A DNA stretch of 64,000 nt, from assembly GCF_014836335.1 (NCBI RefSeq), contig NZ_JACSRA010000023.1, positions 1 through 64,000 on the forward strand, written 5' to 3'. This DNA is from Clostridium cibarium (GTDB lineage Bacteria > Bacillota > Clostridia > Clostridiales > Clostridiaceae). Below the pieces are notes generated by a model. The model was not told where the DNA came from and did not search any database. It saw nothing but the letters and a program-made list of their open reading frames with translations. Both the position numbers and the translations under genes were made by a program. The first letter of the stretch is position 1, and each line of letters starts with the position of its first letter. Below are positions 53,829 through 63,748 of this stretch, piece after piece.

Positions 53829-54493
53829 TTTAATATATACCCTTGTCCTCTCTTTGTTTGTATAAATTCACTAGCTCCTATAGATTCAAGTTTTTTTCTT
53901 AAACGATTTATATTTACCGTCAAAGTATTATCATCAACAAATTCATCTGATTGCCATAAAAAATCCATAATTTCATTTCTAGATACTATAGCACCTTTTT
54001 TCTTTATTAAAATATTCAGAATTTTACTTTCATTTTTTGTCAGCTCAATTTCATTATTATTATATCTCATGGAACTATTTGAAATGTTAAAGATTAATCC
54101 ATTATAAGACAGTAAATCTGTGTCAGAATTATGATAAGCCCTTTTAAGAATAGACGCTATTCTAGCTAATAATATATGAGTATTGTATGGTTTTGTTATA
54201 AAATCATCTGCTCCAAGATTCATGCTCATAAGCTCATCAATTTCACTTTGCCTACTTGTAACAACAATTATTGGAACATTTGATTGTTTTCTTATTTCAC
54301 GACAGATATAATAACCATCGTAATATGGAAGGTTTATATCTAAAAGTATTAGGTGAACTTCTGATTTTAAAACAATATCAATTATATTTTCAAAATCACT
54401 TGAAAAATCACAAGCATAACCATACCTTTCTAAAAAAGTCGATAATTCTCGCCTAATTTTCTCATCATCCTCAATAATGAAAATTTTCTCCAT
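53825..54493 (-). CDS. bceR: BceR-type response regulator (OmpR family)
   Basis: A 222-residue OmpR/PhoB-type regulator with a receiver domain (phosphorylated Asp52 in LILLDINLPYYDG, Lys in TKPYN) and a C-terminal winged helix (about 125-222; SRNEIMDFLW, TVNINRLRKKL). It overlaps the kinase gene by 4 bp (ATGA). It should bind the TGACA-N4-TGTAA box ahead of bceA and activate the transporter when peptide antibiotics are present. It has its own upstream region (54494-54749, AT-rich) shared with the divergent dockerin-peptidase gene. Confidence 0.95.
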   Translation of the reverse strand: MEKIFIIEDDEKIRRELSTFLERYGYACDFSSDFENIIDIVLKSEVHLILLDINLPYYDGYYICREIRKQSNVPIIVVTSRQSEIDELMSMNLGADDFITKPYNTHILLARIASILKRAYHNSDTDLLSYNGLIFNISNSSMRYNNNEIELTKNESKILNILIKKKGAIVSRNEIMDFLWQSDEFVDDNTLTVNINRLRKKLESIGASEFIQTKRGQGYILK

Positions 54494-54749
54494 TTATAAA
54501 AACAGCTCCTTTTTCTTCTATTATTTCTTAATATAACAAATTATTAAATAATAAACAAATTGCAGCTAAAAACTTTTCTAGGAAAACTAATTAAATTCAT
54601 ATCGTCATTTATTTTAATAAAGTTATTTATATTTGTGTTTTTTTTACTTTATATTTACTTTATTACATTTTCTGCATTACAATGAATACTATACATAATA
54701 TTTTACAAATATGTATAAAAACATAAACTAGGAGAGGGGTTTAATAATT

Positions 54750-57551
54750 ATGCTATTAAATTCAAAGAAAGTAAAAAGTTTGTGCACCTTTGGCCTAACG
54801 CTTGCCTTAATGTGCTCAAATATACCAGCTGTTTCAGCAAAAGATTTCCAAGATGGAGAGACAAATGAATACATAGGCGGGCTAAAAGGTCCTTCAGTAG
54901 AAGAAGAAAATTGGATCAAAGAAAATATGATTGAAACAAAAAGCGTTCTTCCAAACAAATCTGCCATAGAAAGAATTAACAAATCTAGAGAGAGCAAGGG
55001 TTTAAATCCAAAAACTAACCTCAAAACTGCAAATTTTGGACAAGAAGTAAGCCCAGCAGATTCATCAGATAAAACTACTCTCTCTGAAAGTAATTTATCT
55101 ATAGCTGCATATACTGATGGCAACTCTTTATCTACTGACACTCTTACATCTTCTGATTTTCCAGTATCTGTAGATAACTCAACATCTAAGTATTATCCTG
55201 GTGAAGAAACTCAAGGGTCAATTGGTTCTTGTTCTGCAATGTCATCAACTTATTATCAAGCTAGTTATATGACAGCTTTAGCTAGAAATTGGGATTTAAA
55301 ATCAGATAAAAATTATTCAAAAAAACTTTCTCCAAAATGGACTTATAATTTTATAAACTCCGGTATGGATGAAGGATCAAACACATCAGAAGCATATACC
55401 CTTTTAAAAGAACAAGGAGCAGCTACATGGAATGACTTTCCATATGATGGGCACGGTTCTGTTTCAAAAAATTATCTTGAATGGGCTGGAAACCCAAAGG
55501 TTTGGGAAAATGCAGCAAATAACAGAATTGATAAAACTGGAGTTGTAAGAATATGGGATGAGACAAACACTCCTGTAAAAAGTGAAACTGATTCTAATTT
55601 AGATAATATTAAAAAACTTTTACTAAATGGATACATTCTAGTAATTAATTATTCTAGTGCTAGTACTAAAATGACAAAAATATCAAATAACACAGATTCA
55701 ACTGCCGATGATGCTTATGTTGGAGAAACTATATCTTATATGGTTAATGGTTCTAAAGGAGGGCATGGACAAGCTATTGTTGGATATAATGATGCTATTT
55801 GGACAGATATAGATGGTGATGGAAGTGTAGATCCTGGCGAAAAAGGTGCATTTAAACTTCAAGGTGGCACTTGGATAAGCTATGATGCTTTAAATACTGT
55901 ATCTGCAGTGCCAGGTCTCCCAGCTGATAAGAACAGAACTAATTGTTTTTGGTATAATAACTCAGCATTTTGGTTAACAGCAAGAACTTCATATACACCT
56001 AAATTGCTTGGTGAAGTAACTATTAACCATGCAAAAAGAGATCAATTACAATATCAAATAGGTTATTCAGAAACAACTTCAAGTGACCCAACTATAACTT
56101 GGACTCCTAATATATTAAATAAAGAAAATGGAGCCGTCTCATTTAACGGCACTGATGGTGCAGCTTATGGTACAGTTGTAATAGACTATACTAACCTTAT
56201 GGAACTTAATAGTAACATAAATTTCAGTGATAAGACTAAGAGATGGTATATGAGAATTACAGATAAAACTGCTGATGACAATGCTGCTGTAATTAAAGAT
56301 TTTAGACTAGTAGATCCAGCAACAGGCTATATAACTTATTATAATGGCCCATCCAGCACTATAGATAATTCAACTGTAACCTTAAGTATTGACTACGCAT
56401 TAGGAACTCCAAAACCTTCTGTAGCTCCCCCAACTTTCAGTATTAATCCAGGCACATATAAGTATGCAAAGAATTTGACAATAACTACCGAAACACCAAA
56501 TGCAACTATAAGATATACTACGAATGGGGAAACTCCTACTACATCTTCTGCCGCTTATGAAGGACCTATAAGTGTTTATGGCAACATGTATTTTAGAGCA
56601 GCATTAGAAGTAGATGGTAAAATCGTGGAAAATACTATGACAAATGCTTATTACAATGCAGGACATAAGATTGGTGATGTAAATGGTGATGGTGAACTAA
56701 ATGTTTTAGATGCAATGTATATAAATAAATACATTGCTAAAACAATAACCAACTTTCCTGTAAGTGACGGTATATCTATTGCTGATGTAAATGCTGATGG
56801 CGTTATAGATTCAACTGATAGCAATTTAGCAGGATCGGACAATACAGATTCTCTAAAAAAATATATAAATACTCATCTAGTTGGAGATGTTAACGATGAT
56901 GAAAGAATAGATAATACTGATGTACTTCTTATAAACAAATATTTAACCAAAGGAACAGCTTTACCTGTTGATAATGCCTTATGGGCAGCTGATGTAAATG
57001 GAGATAATGCCATAACCTCCGCTGATGCTGATTTAATAACCCAATTTTCTGAAGGAACTATTTCCATTTTTCCTAAAGCTCATCATATTTACAAATTAGG
57101 TGATGTAAATGGTGATGGTAAAATAAATGTTTTAGATATAGCACACATGCAAAAATACATTACCGGAGCAATACCTACCTTAAATGTGCCAGATGATTTA
57201 TGGACAGGGGATCTAAATGGAGATTGCGTAATAGACTCTTCAGACTTGGCTATACTTAAAAAATTTGTTTTAAGTTATGATGGATCACATTATATTCAAA
57301 AAGAAAGAATTGTTCATAATATTGGAGATGCATATGGTGAGAATGAAATAAGTTTATCAACTTATGCTCTTATACAAAGAATTGCACGTGGAACAGATAG
57401 TGAATATCCTTGTACTGATATTTTATGGACTTGTGATGTAAATGGGGATGGTATAATAGATGCATCGGATGCTTCACTAGTACGAGAATATCTATTTGCA
57501 CAAAGAACAACCTTCCCCAAAAGCTCAATGACTCCTATTACAGTTTCTTAA
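54750..57551 (+). CDS. Secreted C1-type cysteine peptidase with four dockerin modules
   Basis: A 933-residue exported protein. Signal peptide 1-30 (VSA-KD). A papain-like (C1) domain follows: Gln156 and Cys161 in QGSIGSCSAMS, His339 in GGHGQAIVGYN, with a Ca-loop-like DIDGDGSVDPGE (353-364) just behind; the usual Asn is not clear. Next a beta-rich, perhaps lectin-like region (412-550), a chitobiase C-terminal-like module (560-636), then four dockerin type I modules (about 641-695, 711-768, 783-840, 858-917), each of two DxNxDG loops. Dockerins dock onto cohesins of scaffoldins or surface proteins; no cohesin gene is in this window. GGAGAGGGG precedes the ATG. Monocistronic. Confidence 0.88.
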   Translation: MLLNSKKVKSLCTFGLTLALMCSNIPAVSAKDFQDGETNEYIGGLKGPSVEEENWIKENMIETKSVLPNKSAIERINKSRESKGLNPKTNLKTANFGQEVSPADSSDKTTLSESNLSIAAYTDGNSLSTDTLTSSDFPVSVDNSTSKYYPGEETQGSIGSCSAMSSTYYQASYMTALARNWDLKSDKNYSKKLSPKWTYNFINSGMDEGSNTSEAYTLLKEQGAATWNDFPYDGHGSVSKNYLEWAGNPKVWENAANNRIDKTGVVRIWDETNTPVKSETDSNLDNIKKLLLNGYILVINYSSASTKMTKISNNTDSTADDAYVGETISYMVNGSKGGHGQAIVGYNDAIWTDIDGDGSVDPGEKGAFKLQGGTWISYDALNTVSAVPGLPADKNRTNCFWYNNSAFWLTARTSYTPKLLGEVTINHAKRDQLQYQIGYSETTSSDPTITWTPNILNKENGAVSFNGTDGAAYGTVVIDYTNLMELNSNINFSDKTKRWYMRITDKTADDNAAVIKDFRLVDPATGYITYYNGPSSTIDNSTVTLSIDYALGTPKPSVAPPTFSINPGTYKYAKNLTITTETPNATIRYTTNGETPTTSSAAYEGPISVYGNMYFRAALEVDGKIVENTMTNAYYNAGHKIGDVNGDGELNVLDAMYINKYIAKTITNFPVSDGISIADVNADGVIDSTDSNLAGSDNTDSLKKYINTHLVGDVNDDERIDNTDVLLINKYLTKGTALPVDNALWAADVNGDNAITSADADLITQFSEGTISIFPKAHHIYKLGDVNGDGKINVLDIAHMQKYITGAIPTLNVPDDLWTGDLNGDCVIDSSDLAILKKFVLSYDGSHYIQKERIVHNIGDAYGENEISLSTYALIQRIARGTDSEYPCTDILWTCDVNGDGIIDASDASLVREYLFAQRTTFPKSSMTPITVS

Positions 57552-57574
57552 TATGCTAATTTATATCTAAAATA

Positions 57575-57612
57575 AAAAATCTCTAAAGCATTTATTTGCT
57601 TTAGAGATTTTT
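57575..57612. terminator. Bidirectional terminator between the dockerin peptidase and cls
   Basis: AAAAATCTCTAAAGCA / TGCTTTAGAGATTTTT, a perfect 16-bp stem with a 6-nt loop. Confidence 0.93.
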
Positions 57613-57613
57613 C

Positions 57614-59149
57614 TTACATCAGAGGTGCCAATAATTTTAATATTGATCTAAGAAATCTATTAGACCATTTTATCTTTTTTGTATCCTCTAAAGTAATTCT
57701 TTGGCTTATTTCTAACATATTTAAATAGTCTTTCTTAATTTGCATAACTGATTTAGTTTTATATAAAAACACACCACATTCAAAGTGTAAATAAAGACTT
57801 CGATAATCAAGATTAATCGTACCTACTGTTCCTACTGAATCATCTGATACAAATGTTTTTGAATGAATGAAACCTGGTGTATACTCATATATTTTTATCC
57901 CAGCCATAATAAGTTGAGCGTAATATGCTCTTGTTACAATATGGGCATACCATTTATCTTCAATGTGTGGAGTTAATATTCTAACATCAACTCCACTTTT
58001 AGCTGCTAATGTTAAAGCTGTTATTAACTCATTATCAATAATCAAATAAGGTGTACTTATATAAACATATTCCTTTGCTTTATTTATTATATTTAAATAA
58101 ACATTCTCCCCTACTAATTCATCATCGTAAGGACTATCCCCATATGGCTGTACAAAACCATCATCTATAAACTCATCCTCTACATGAACTTCTGGTCTAT
58201 ATTTTTCATAATCGATCTCTTCTTTAGTTATAAACTTCCACACCTGTAAAAACATCATGGTAAAGCTCCATACTGCATCCCCTTTAATCATTACAGCTGC
58301 ATCTTTCCAGTGACCAAATCTCACTATTTCATTTATATATTCATCAGCTATATTAATTCCACCAGTAAATGCAGTATGTCCATCTATAACTGTGATTTTT
58401 CTATGATCTCTATTATTCATTACTGAAGACAAAACTGGTACTAATTGATTAAATACAACTGTTTTAATGCCAAGCTTCCCAAGTTCTTCATAATATTTAT
58501 TTGGCAGTGTTTTTATGCAACCAATATCATCATATATTATTCTTACATCAACACCTTCTTTAACTTTTTCAATTAATATTTCAAGTATCGTATTCCACAT
58601 ATTACCTGTGTGAATTATAAAGTATTCCATGAATATATAATGTTTTGCTTTTCTTAATTCGCATATTAATTTTTCATAAAAATCTTCTCCTGGTGAAAGA
58701 TATTCAGAAGATGTTCTTTTATATATTGGAAAAGTAGATAAATTATTTATGTATTTAATTTGATTTGCTATAGATTTATCTGTAGCTTCAATTTCCTTTA
58801 TTATGTTTTCATCTTGATTAAGCAAATCTACAATTTCATAATTAGTAGATTCGATTTGCTTTTTTAATATCCTACCAATTTTATTTCCACCAAACAATAA
58901 ATATAATAATCCTCCAAAGACCGGAACTAAAAGCACTGGTACTGCCCAAGCTAACTTATATGATGGATTATCTGTTCTACTTATTATGTAGATCATTATT
59001 AATAAACTTAGTATGATAGAAAAAACATATAAATATATAAAAGATTCACTAAGTTTTATTACTCCTAATGCTAAAATAGTCAACTGCAAAATCAACAAAG
59101 CTCCTGTAATGACTATTCTACCAAATAGTACTTCTAATACTTTTCTCAT
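57614..59149 (-). CDS. cls: Cardiolipin synthase
   Basis: A 511-residue membrane phospholipase-D-type enzyme that condenses two phosphatidylglycerols to cardiolipin and glycerol. Three hydrophobic helices at the N-terminus (about 10-90) and two HKD motifs, HRKITVID (His249, Lys251, Asp256) and HSKTFVSDD (His429, Lys431, Asp436), are present. The frame begins 6 codons earlier at an ATG in AGGGGA; the ATG at 59149 has the correct spacing. Single gene, convergent with the dockerin peptidase. Confidence 0.95.
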   Translation of the reverse strand: MRKVLEVLFGRIVITGALLILQLTILALGVIKLSESFIYLYVFSIILSLLIMIYIISRTDNPSYKLAWAVPVLLVPVFGGLLYLLFGGNKIGRILKKQIESTNYEIVDLLNQDENIIKEIEATDKSIANQIKYINNLSTFPIYKRTSSEYLSPGEDFYEKLICELRKAKHYIFMEYFIIHTGNMWNTILEILIEKVKEGVDVRIIYDDIGCIKTLPNKYYEELGKLGIKTVVFNQLVPVLSSVMNNRDHRKITVIDGHTAFTGGINIADEYINEIVRFGHWKDAAVMIKGDAVWSFTMMFLQVWKFITKEEIDYEKYRPEVHVEDEFIDDGFVQPYGDSPYDDELVGENVYLNIINKAKEYVYISTPYLIIDNELITALTLAAKSGVDVRILTPHIEDKWYAHIVTRAYYAQLIMAGIKIYEYTPGFIHSKTFVSDDSVGTVGTINLDYRSLYLHFECGVFLYKTKSVMQIKKDYLNMLEISQRITLEDTKKIKWSNRFLRSILKLLAPLM

Positions 59150-59216
59150 TATATTTCCCCTATGCATAGTATAATATTTGCCTCTATTATAACATAAAGA
59201 AATTAAAAACCGTTAT

Positions 59217-61094
59217 TTACTCTATAGAATTTTCAATTCCTTTAACTATGGACTTAGCTAGCTCCGCCTGATAATCATTGTTTATTATTTTATTAAAAGA
59301 TACTGGATTATCAATGTAACCAACTTCAACTAAAACCGAAGGATTCTCTCTTTCTAGAGTTACTGTATAATAATTGTATTTACTTCCTCTATTATATTCT
59401 CCTTTATTTTCTTTAAAAAGAACATTATTGTAACATTCTGCTAGACTTTCATTTATATTTTTAGAATAGCTTTCAGAATATGGAGTAAAATAATAGCTTT
59501 CAGTTGCATTATATTTTCCGGAACCACCTGAATTATTATGAATTGAAAGATACAGATCAGCATCATTTTCTCTAGCCTTACCTCCTCTTTCCTTTAATGG
59601 ATAGGCAGTATTTTCTGTATCTAATCTTATAACATTTGCTCCCTTTTCCTTTAACTGTCCTTCAATTAGCTTTGACATTTGTACATTTATTATATTCTCA
59701 TTTATATGATTGAATCCTAATGCACCAGGATCCAACTTGCTATTTTCTATTAATCCATGTCCTGGATCTAAAACAATTGTCATATCTTTTAATGACTTCT
59801 TCTTATTTTTGAATTTAAATATAAGATTTCCCTCTTCATCGTAATAAGCCCTATGACCAATATACCTATCTTTTAATTTTAGACTCAAATATTTTTCATT
59901 ATTCGAAACACTTGCTTCTTTAATTAAAGGATTATCTTCTAAATTAATTTCATCATTAATGCTATTAGCATAATCAAAGTAAATTTTCATTTCATCTAAA
60001 TCATAATTATCTATACTATAATCTTGATTTTTAATGTCTTTAAATCCTGCATTTTCCGCTTTAAATGTATATGGCGCCTTGGAGCTTTCTTTTATTTTTA
60101 GTATTGTACTATTATTCTCCTCATATATTGATATATTTGATATCTCATTACCATTATTCACTTTGGTAACAGCCAAATCCATATCTTCAGCTTTAATTCT
60201 CTTATTTGAGGCTAGATTATAGTACTCTTTGTCATCTATTATAACCTTTGATGTTATATAATCCTCAGTTCCCTTTGCTAAAGGATAAACTTCATTTAAC
60301 GGAACAACTGAAGTTGTTTTACTATCATAAACAAGGGCACTTTCTTTATTAATTATTCCGTATTTTTTTTCTCTTTCTTTAGTATTTAGTACTACTTCTC
60401 CCCCCTCTTTACTTTCTTCTTTCCCTTCAAAAGAACTATGTATTACAATATGACCTAAGCTGGTCTTACTATTTACTTCTTCCGTAAGTAAATCTCCTGT
60501 AAAGGTTGCGTATGTAGTTCCTCTAGCTGAAATATATTCATCTGACTCTACCTGATTAAACTCTATACGCTTTCCATTAAGCTCTGCATATGCTTTTGAT
60601 CCACTATATAATTTAGCTGTTATTGTTATTTTTGTGCCACCTTCAACGCTTAAAATTTTTGCTGGAGTAATTGAATCTATAATCTGAAATTTCCTAATCA
60701 CCTCATAATTTACAACTTTATCTCCTAAAGTAAATTGAAATGAATTAATTCCAATCTTCAATGGCACTTCTTTTACAAAGTTTCCTGTATAATATACTTG
60801 AATATTTTCATTATTTAACTTTAACTCTTTATTTGGATCTGACATTCCTAGAAAAGTTATATGCTCTTCACTTGTGCTTGTTTTTCTCTCAAGAGGTCTT
60901 ACTATTTCTATGTCATTTTCTAATGGTTTAATTACCAACTTATCTTTAACTTCTGTTACTTCTGAAATATCAGCACTTGCGACTTTAGCTTCTTTATCAT
61001 CTTTCCCTTTTATAGTTAATACTAAAAGAAAAGCTGCTACACAAAAACAAAGAAAGGCAATAACTAATATTCTTTTATCTTTGATGTATTTCAT
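59217..61094 (-). CDS. Membrane-anchored N-acetylmuramoyl-L-alanine amidase (Amidase_3)
   Basis: A 625-residue wall hydrolase. One N-terminal transmembrane anchor (ILVIAFLCFCVAAFLLVLTI, residues 9-28), a long beta-rich extracellular region (30-430), and a C-terminal Amidase_3 domain with zinc ligands His446 (LDPGHG), Glu466 and His519 (LSIHNN) and catalytic Glu590 (VLVEVGYIDNP). The anchor and long stalk distinguish it from CwlC/CwlD-type amidases. It may work in growth or sporulation; not shown by context. Upstream neighbour is hydG, with no link. Confidence 0.9.
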   Translation of the reverse strand: MKYIKDKRILVIAFLCFCVAAFLLVLTIKGKDDKEAKVASADISEVTEVKDKLVIKPLENDIEIVRPLERKTSTSEEHITFLGMSDPNKELKLNNENIQVYYTGNFVKEVPLKIGINSFQFTLGDKVVNYEVIRKFQIIDSITPAKILSVEGGTKITITAKLYSGSKAYAELNGKRIEFNQVESDEYISARGTTYATFTGDLLTEEVNSKTSLGHIVIHSSFEGKEESKEGGEVVLNTKEREKKYGIINKESALVYDSKTTSVVPLNEVYPLAKGTEDYITSKVIIDDKEYYNLASNKRIKAEDMDLAVTKVNNGNEISNISIYEENNSTILKIKESSKAPYTFKAENAGFKDIKNQDYSIDNYDLDEMKIYFDYANSINDEINLEDNPLIKEASVSNNEKYLSLKLKDRYIGHRAYYDEEGNLIFKFKNKKKSLKDMTIVLDPGHGLIENSKLDPGALGFNHINENIINVQMSKLIEGQLKEKGANVIRLDTENTAYPLKERGGKARENDADLYLSIHNNSGGSGKYNATESYYFTPYSESYSKNINESLAECYNNVLFKENKGEYNRGSKYNYYTVTLERENPSVLVEVGYIDNPVSFNKIINNDYQAELAKSIVKGIENSIE

Positions 61095-61208
61095 TTAAAC
61101 ACCCCCAACATAGTTTACCAAAAAAGTATATAAAATAATATGTTTTTCTATATTGCTTACAAACAGAATTTATACTTATTATTTCCATTAATTTAGTCTA
61201 AATACATG

Positions 61209-61242
61209 AAAAAAGTGATGGAATTATAACCACCACTTTTTT
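61209..61242. terminator. Terminator after hydG
   Basis: AAAAAAGTGATGG with CCACCACTTTTTT (one mismatch), 8-nt loop, T-runs on both strands, 68 bp past the hydG stop. Confidence 0.85.
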
Positions 61243-61309
61243 ATATAATTATTTTCAAAAAACAAATTTATTTATATTTGATGTTTTGGTGTACTATTCA
61301 TTAGTTCTA

Positions 61310-62686
61310 CTAAACATATAAATCTCTTGTTCCATTTTTAAGCTTTTCTAAATTTTCTAGGAACATTTCTCTAATATCATCTCTTTTTATATCTTTAGCA
61401 AGTGTTCTAACTAACTTTTCAGCCTTTTCTTTAAATTCGTCATCTCCATAATCTAAAGCATATTCCATTAATGTTGACATAGCATTAGGTTCACATACAT
61501 ATTGGATGTTACCTGACTTTGCTAGTCTCATAAATCTTTCGCCAGTTCTACCTTTTCTATAACAAGCAGTACAATAACTTGGTATATATCCATCATCTAT
61601 AAGTTCATTTAATATTTCAATAGGACTTCTTTCGTCACTTGTCTTAAACTGAGGAACTTCATTACCTTCTTCTCTTTCTTTATATCCACCAACACCAGTA
61701 CTAGAACCAGCACTCATTTGAGATATTCCATACCTTAATAATTCTCTTCTCATATCTGCATCTTCTCTAGTAGATATAATCATTCCTGTAAATGGTACTG
61801 CGATTCTAATTATAGCAACTAACTTTTTAAACAACTCGTCATCTACTAAATGTGGGAATTGTTTTAATGAAACCCCCTTTGCTGGTCTAAGTCTTGGAAC
61901 AGATATTGTGTGGAAACCTACCCCATACTTTTCTTCAAGATGTTCATTATGAATCATAAGTCCTAGAACTTCAAACTTAGGATCAGCGAGTCCAAATAAA
62001 ACCCCTGCTCCAACATCATCGATTCCAGCTTCCATCGCTCTATCAAAAGCTGTTAAATGATATTCGTAGTCATTTTTCATACAATTTGGATGCATTTTTT
62101 TATAACTTGGTTCATGATAAGTTTCTTGGAATAAGATATATGTTCCTATACCAGCTTCCTTAAGCATCTTATATTCTTCAACAGTTGTTGCTGCTATATT
62201 TACATTTACTCTTCTAATCTCACCGTTATCTCTTTGAGTATTATAAATTGTCTTAAGTGTTTCTAGAACATATTCGATTGGAGCATTAACTGGATCTTCT
62301 CCAAGTTCTAGCGCAAGTCTTTTATGTCCCATTTTTTCTAAAATCCTTACTTCTTCAGCTACTTCTTCTTGTGTAAGCTTTCTTCTTTTAAACGTATTAC
62401 AGCTATGATAACCACAATAAACACAGTTATTTACGCAATAGTCACTTACATATAATGGAGCAAATAATACTATTCTCTTTCCATAAATATCTTTCTTTAT
62501 CTGTCCAGCAATTTCATACATCTTTTTTAGCTGATCTTTATCTTCAACTTGAAGCAAAACTGCTATATCTTTATGATTTAATCCTTCTCTCTTTTCTGCT
62601 TTATCTAGGACAGCTTGGACGTCTTCTGCTGTTGCCAATTTTGATTCTTCTAATAAATTTTCTATATATTTTTCATTAATAAACAT
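61310..62686 (-). CDS. hydG: [FeFe]-hydrogenase H-cluster maturase HydG (tyrosine lyase)
   Basis: A 458-residue radical SAM enzyme that cleaves tyrosine to supply CO and CN for the di-iron centre of [FeFe]-hydrogenase. The radical SAM cluster is CVNNCVYC (Cys84, Cys88, Cys91); the second cluster is a perfect C-x2-C-x22-C (Cys372, Cys375, Cys398), which separates HydG from ThiH. The frame starts upstream at a GTG inside GAGGAGAG; the ATG at 62686 is used and overlaps the hydE stop by one base (TAATG). The third gene of the operon. hydF and the hydrogenase are not in the window. Confidence 0.96.
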   Translation of the reverse strand: MFINEKYIENLLEESKLATAEDVQAVLDKAEKREGLNHKDIAVLLQVEDKDQLKKMYEIAGQIKKDIYGKRIVLFAPLYVSDYCVNNCVYCGYHSCNTFKRRKLTQEEVAEEVRILEKMGHKRLALELGEDPVNAPIEYVLETLKTIYNTQRDNGEIRRVNVNIAATTVEEYKMLKEAGIGTYILFQETYHEPSYKKMHPNCMKNDYEYHLTAFDRAMEAGIDDVGAGVLFGLADPKFEVLGLMIHNEHLEEKYGVGFHTISVPRLRPAKGVSLKQFPHLVDDELFKKLVAIIRIAVPFTGMIISTREDADMRRELLRYGISQMSAGSSTGVGGYKEREEGNEVPQFKTSDERSPIEILNELIDDGYIPSYCTACYRKGRTGERFMRLAKSGNIQYVCEPNAMSTLMEYALDYGDDEFKEKAEKLVRTLAKDIKRDDIREMFLENLEKLKNGTRDLYV

Positions 62687-63744
62687 TACATTTCTCTCCT
62701 CTGCCACTTAATATTGTCACCTCTTGTAACTTCTACTTCAAATCCTGACCTATTAATTCTTCCTTCAATGCAATTTCTACATTCAGCTGCTTCATCACCT
62801 GTACATATTTTCCCATCGTATAAGGCATATTTATCTCTAACTCTTGTTGGAGATAAATTAGGCATAACTACATTTCCTCCAGCTTTAAGTCCTTGCTCCC
62901 TTCCTAGTGGATGAACACTTCCCAATGCTGTAGTTGCCGGCAACAATACATTTGGTAATAATAATCTTATTATACCGAGTAAAGTAGTTGTTGCTTCTAA
63001 TGTGCCTCCTTCTTCCTTTCCAAGTGGAGTATCTTTTTGAGGAATAAAAGGACCTATTCCGCACATTTCAGGATCTAATTCTTTTATATACAATAAATCT
63101 TTAACTAAATCTTCATTGGTCTGGTTAGGCAGCCCAACCATAAAACCTGCTCCTATTTGATATCCTATCTTCTTTAAATCACTTAAACATTTTCTTCTAT
63201 TTTCAAAGCTGGCACCTGGATGAAGATTTTCATAAAGCTCCTTTGAAGCAGTTTCATGTCTTAAAAGATATCTATCCGCTCCAGCTTTAAACATCTTTTC
63301 ATAGGATTCATAACTTCTTTCTCCTAGAGATAAAGTAATAGCATTATTAGGATACTTTGCTTTGATACTTTTAATAATGTCTATCATCACTTCATCTGTA
63401 AAATAAGGATCTTCACCGCCTTGAAGAACATAAGTCTTATAACCTAACCTGTCACCTATATCCGCGCATTCTAAGATATCTTCTTTAGTTAGTCTATATC
63501 TATCAGCTTTAGCATTCTTTGCCCTAATACCGCAATACATACAATTTCTCACGCAGTAATTAGTGAACTCTATTAAGCCTCTTAAGTATACCTTTTTTCC
63601 ATAAACCCTTAATCTAATTTCATTTGATTTTTCTATTAGATATTTTTTAGAATCATCATCTATATTATTTAGTACAAATAGTAATTCCTCTTCTGTTGCA
63701 TTATTAGTTTTGTAAAGCTTATCTATAATTCCATAAATATCCAA
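62686..63744 (-). CDS. hydE: [FeFe]-hydrogenase H-cluster maturase HydE
   Basis: A 352-residue radical SAM enzyme needed to build the azadithiolate bridge of the H-cluster, acting after HydG's product. The cluster motif is CVRNCMYC (Cys64, Cys68, Cys71); the GGEDPYFTDE segment and C-terminal CTGDEAAECRNC (auxiliary, non-essential cluster site in some species) are present. No in-frame ATG lies near the beginning: AAGGAGG is followed nine bases later by TTG at 63744, which I use. The start is 4 bp after the stop of the upstream regulator gene, and the stop overlaps hydG. Confidence 0.95.
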   Translation of the reverse strand: MDIYGIIDKLYKTNNATEEELLFVLNNIDDDSKKYLIEKSNEIRLRVYGKKVYLRGLIEFTNYCVRNCMYCGIRAKNAKADRYRLTKEDILECADIGDRLGYKTYVLQGGEDPYFTDEVMIDIIKSIKAKYPNNAITLSLGERSYESYEKMFKAGADRYLLRHETASKELYENLHPGASFENRRKCLSDLKKIGYQIGAGFMVGLPNQTNEDLVKDLLYIKELDPEMCGIGPFIPQKDTPLGKEEGGTLEATTTLLGIIRLLLPNVLLPATTALGSVHPLGREQGLKAGGNVVMPNLSPTRVRDKYALYDGKICTGDEAAECRNCIEGRINRSGFEVEVTRGDNIKWQRREM

Positions 63745-63748
63745 AAGG

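Noticed and set aside
54728..55141. 137-codon minus-strand frame opposite the dockerin peptidase
   Set aside because: Antisense to the signal peptide and linker of a clear secreted protein; no start signals; AT-rich antisense frames are common here.
61310..62686. ThiH (thiamine tyrosine lyase) in place of HydG
   Set aside because: The C-terminal C-x2-C-x22-C cluster and the neighbouring hydE and TM1266-type gene identify HydG.
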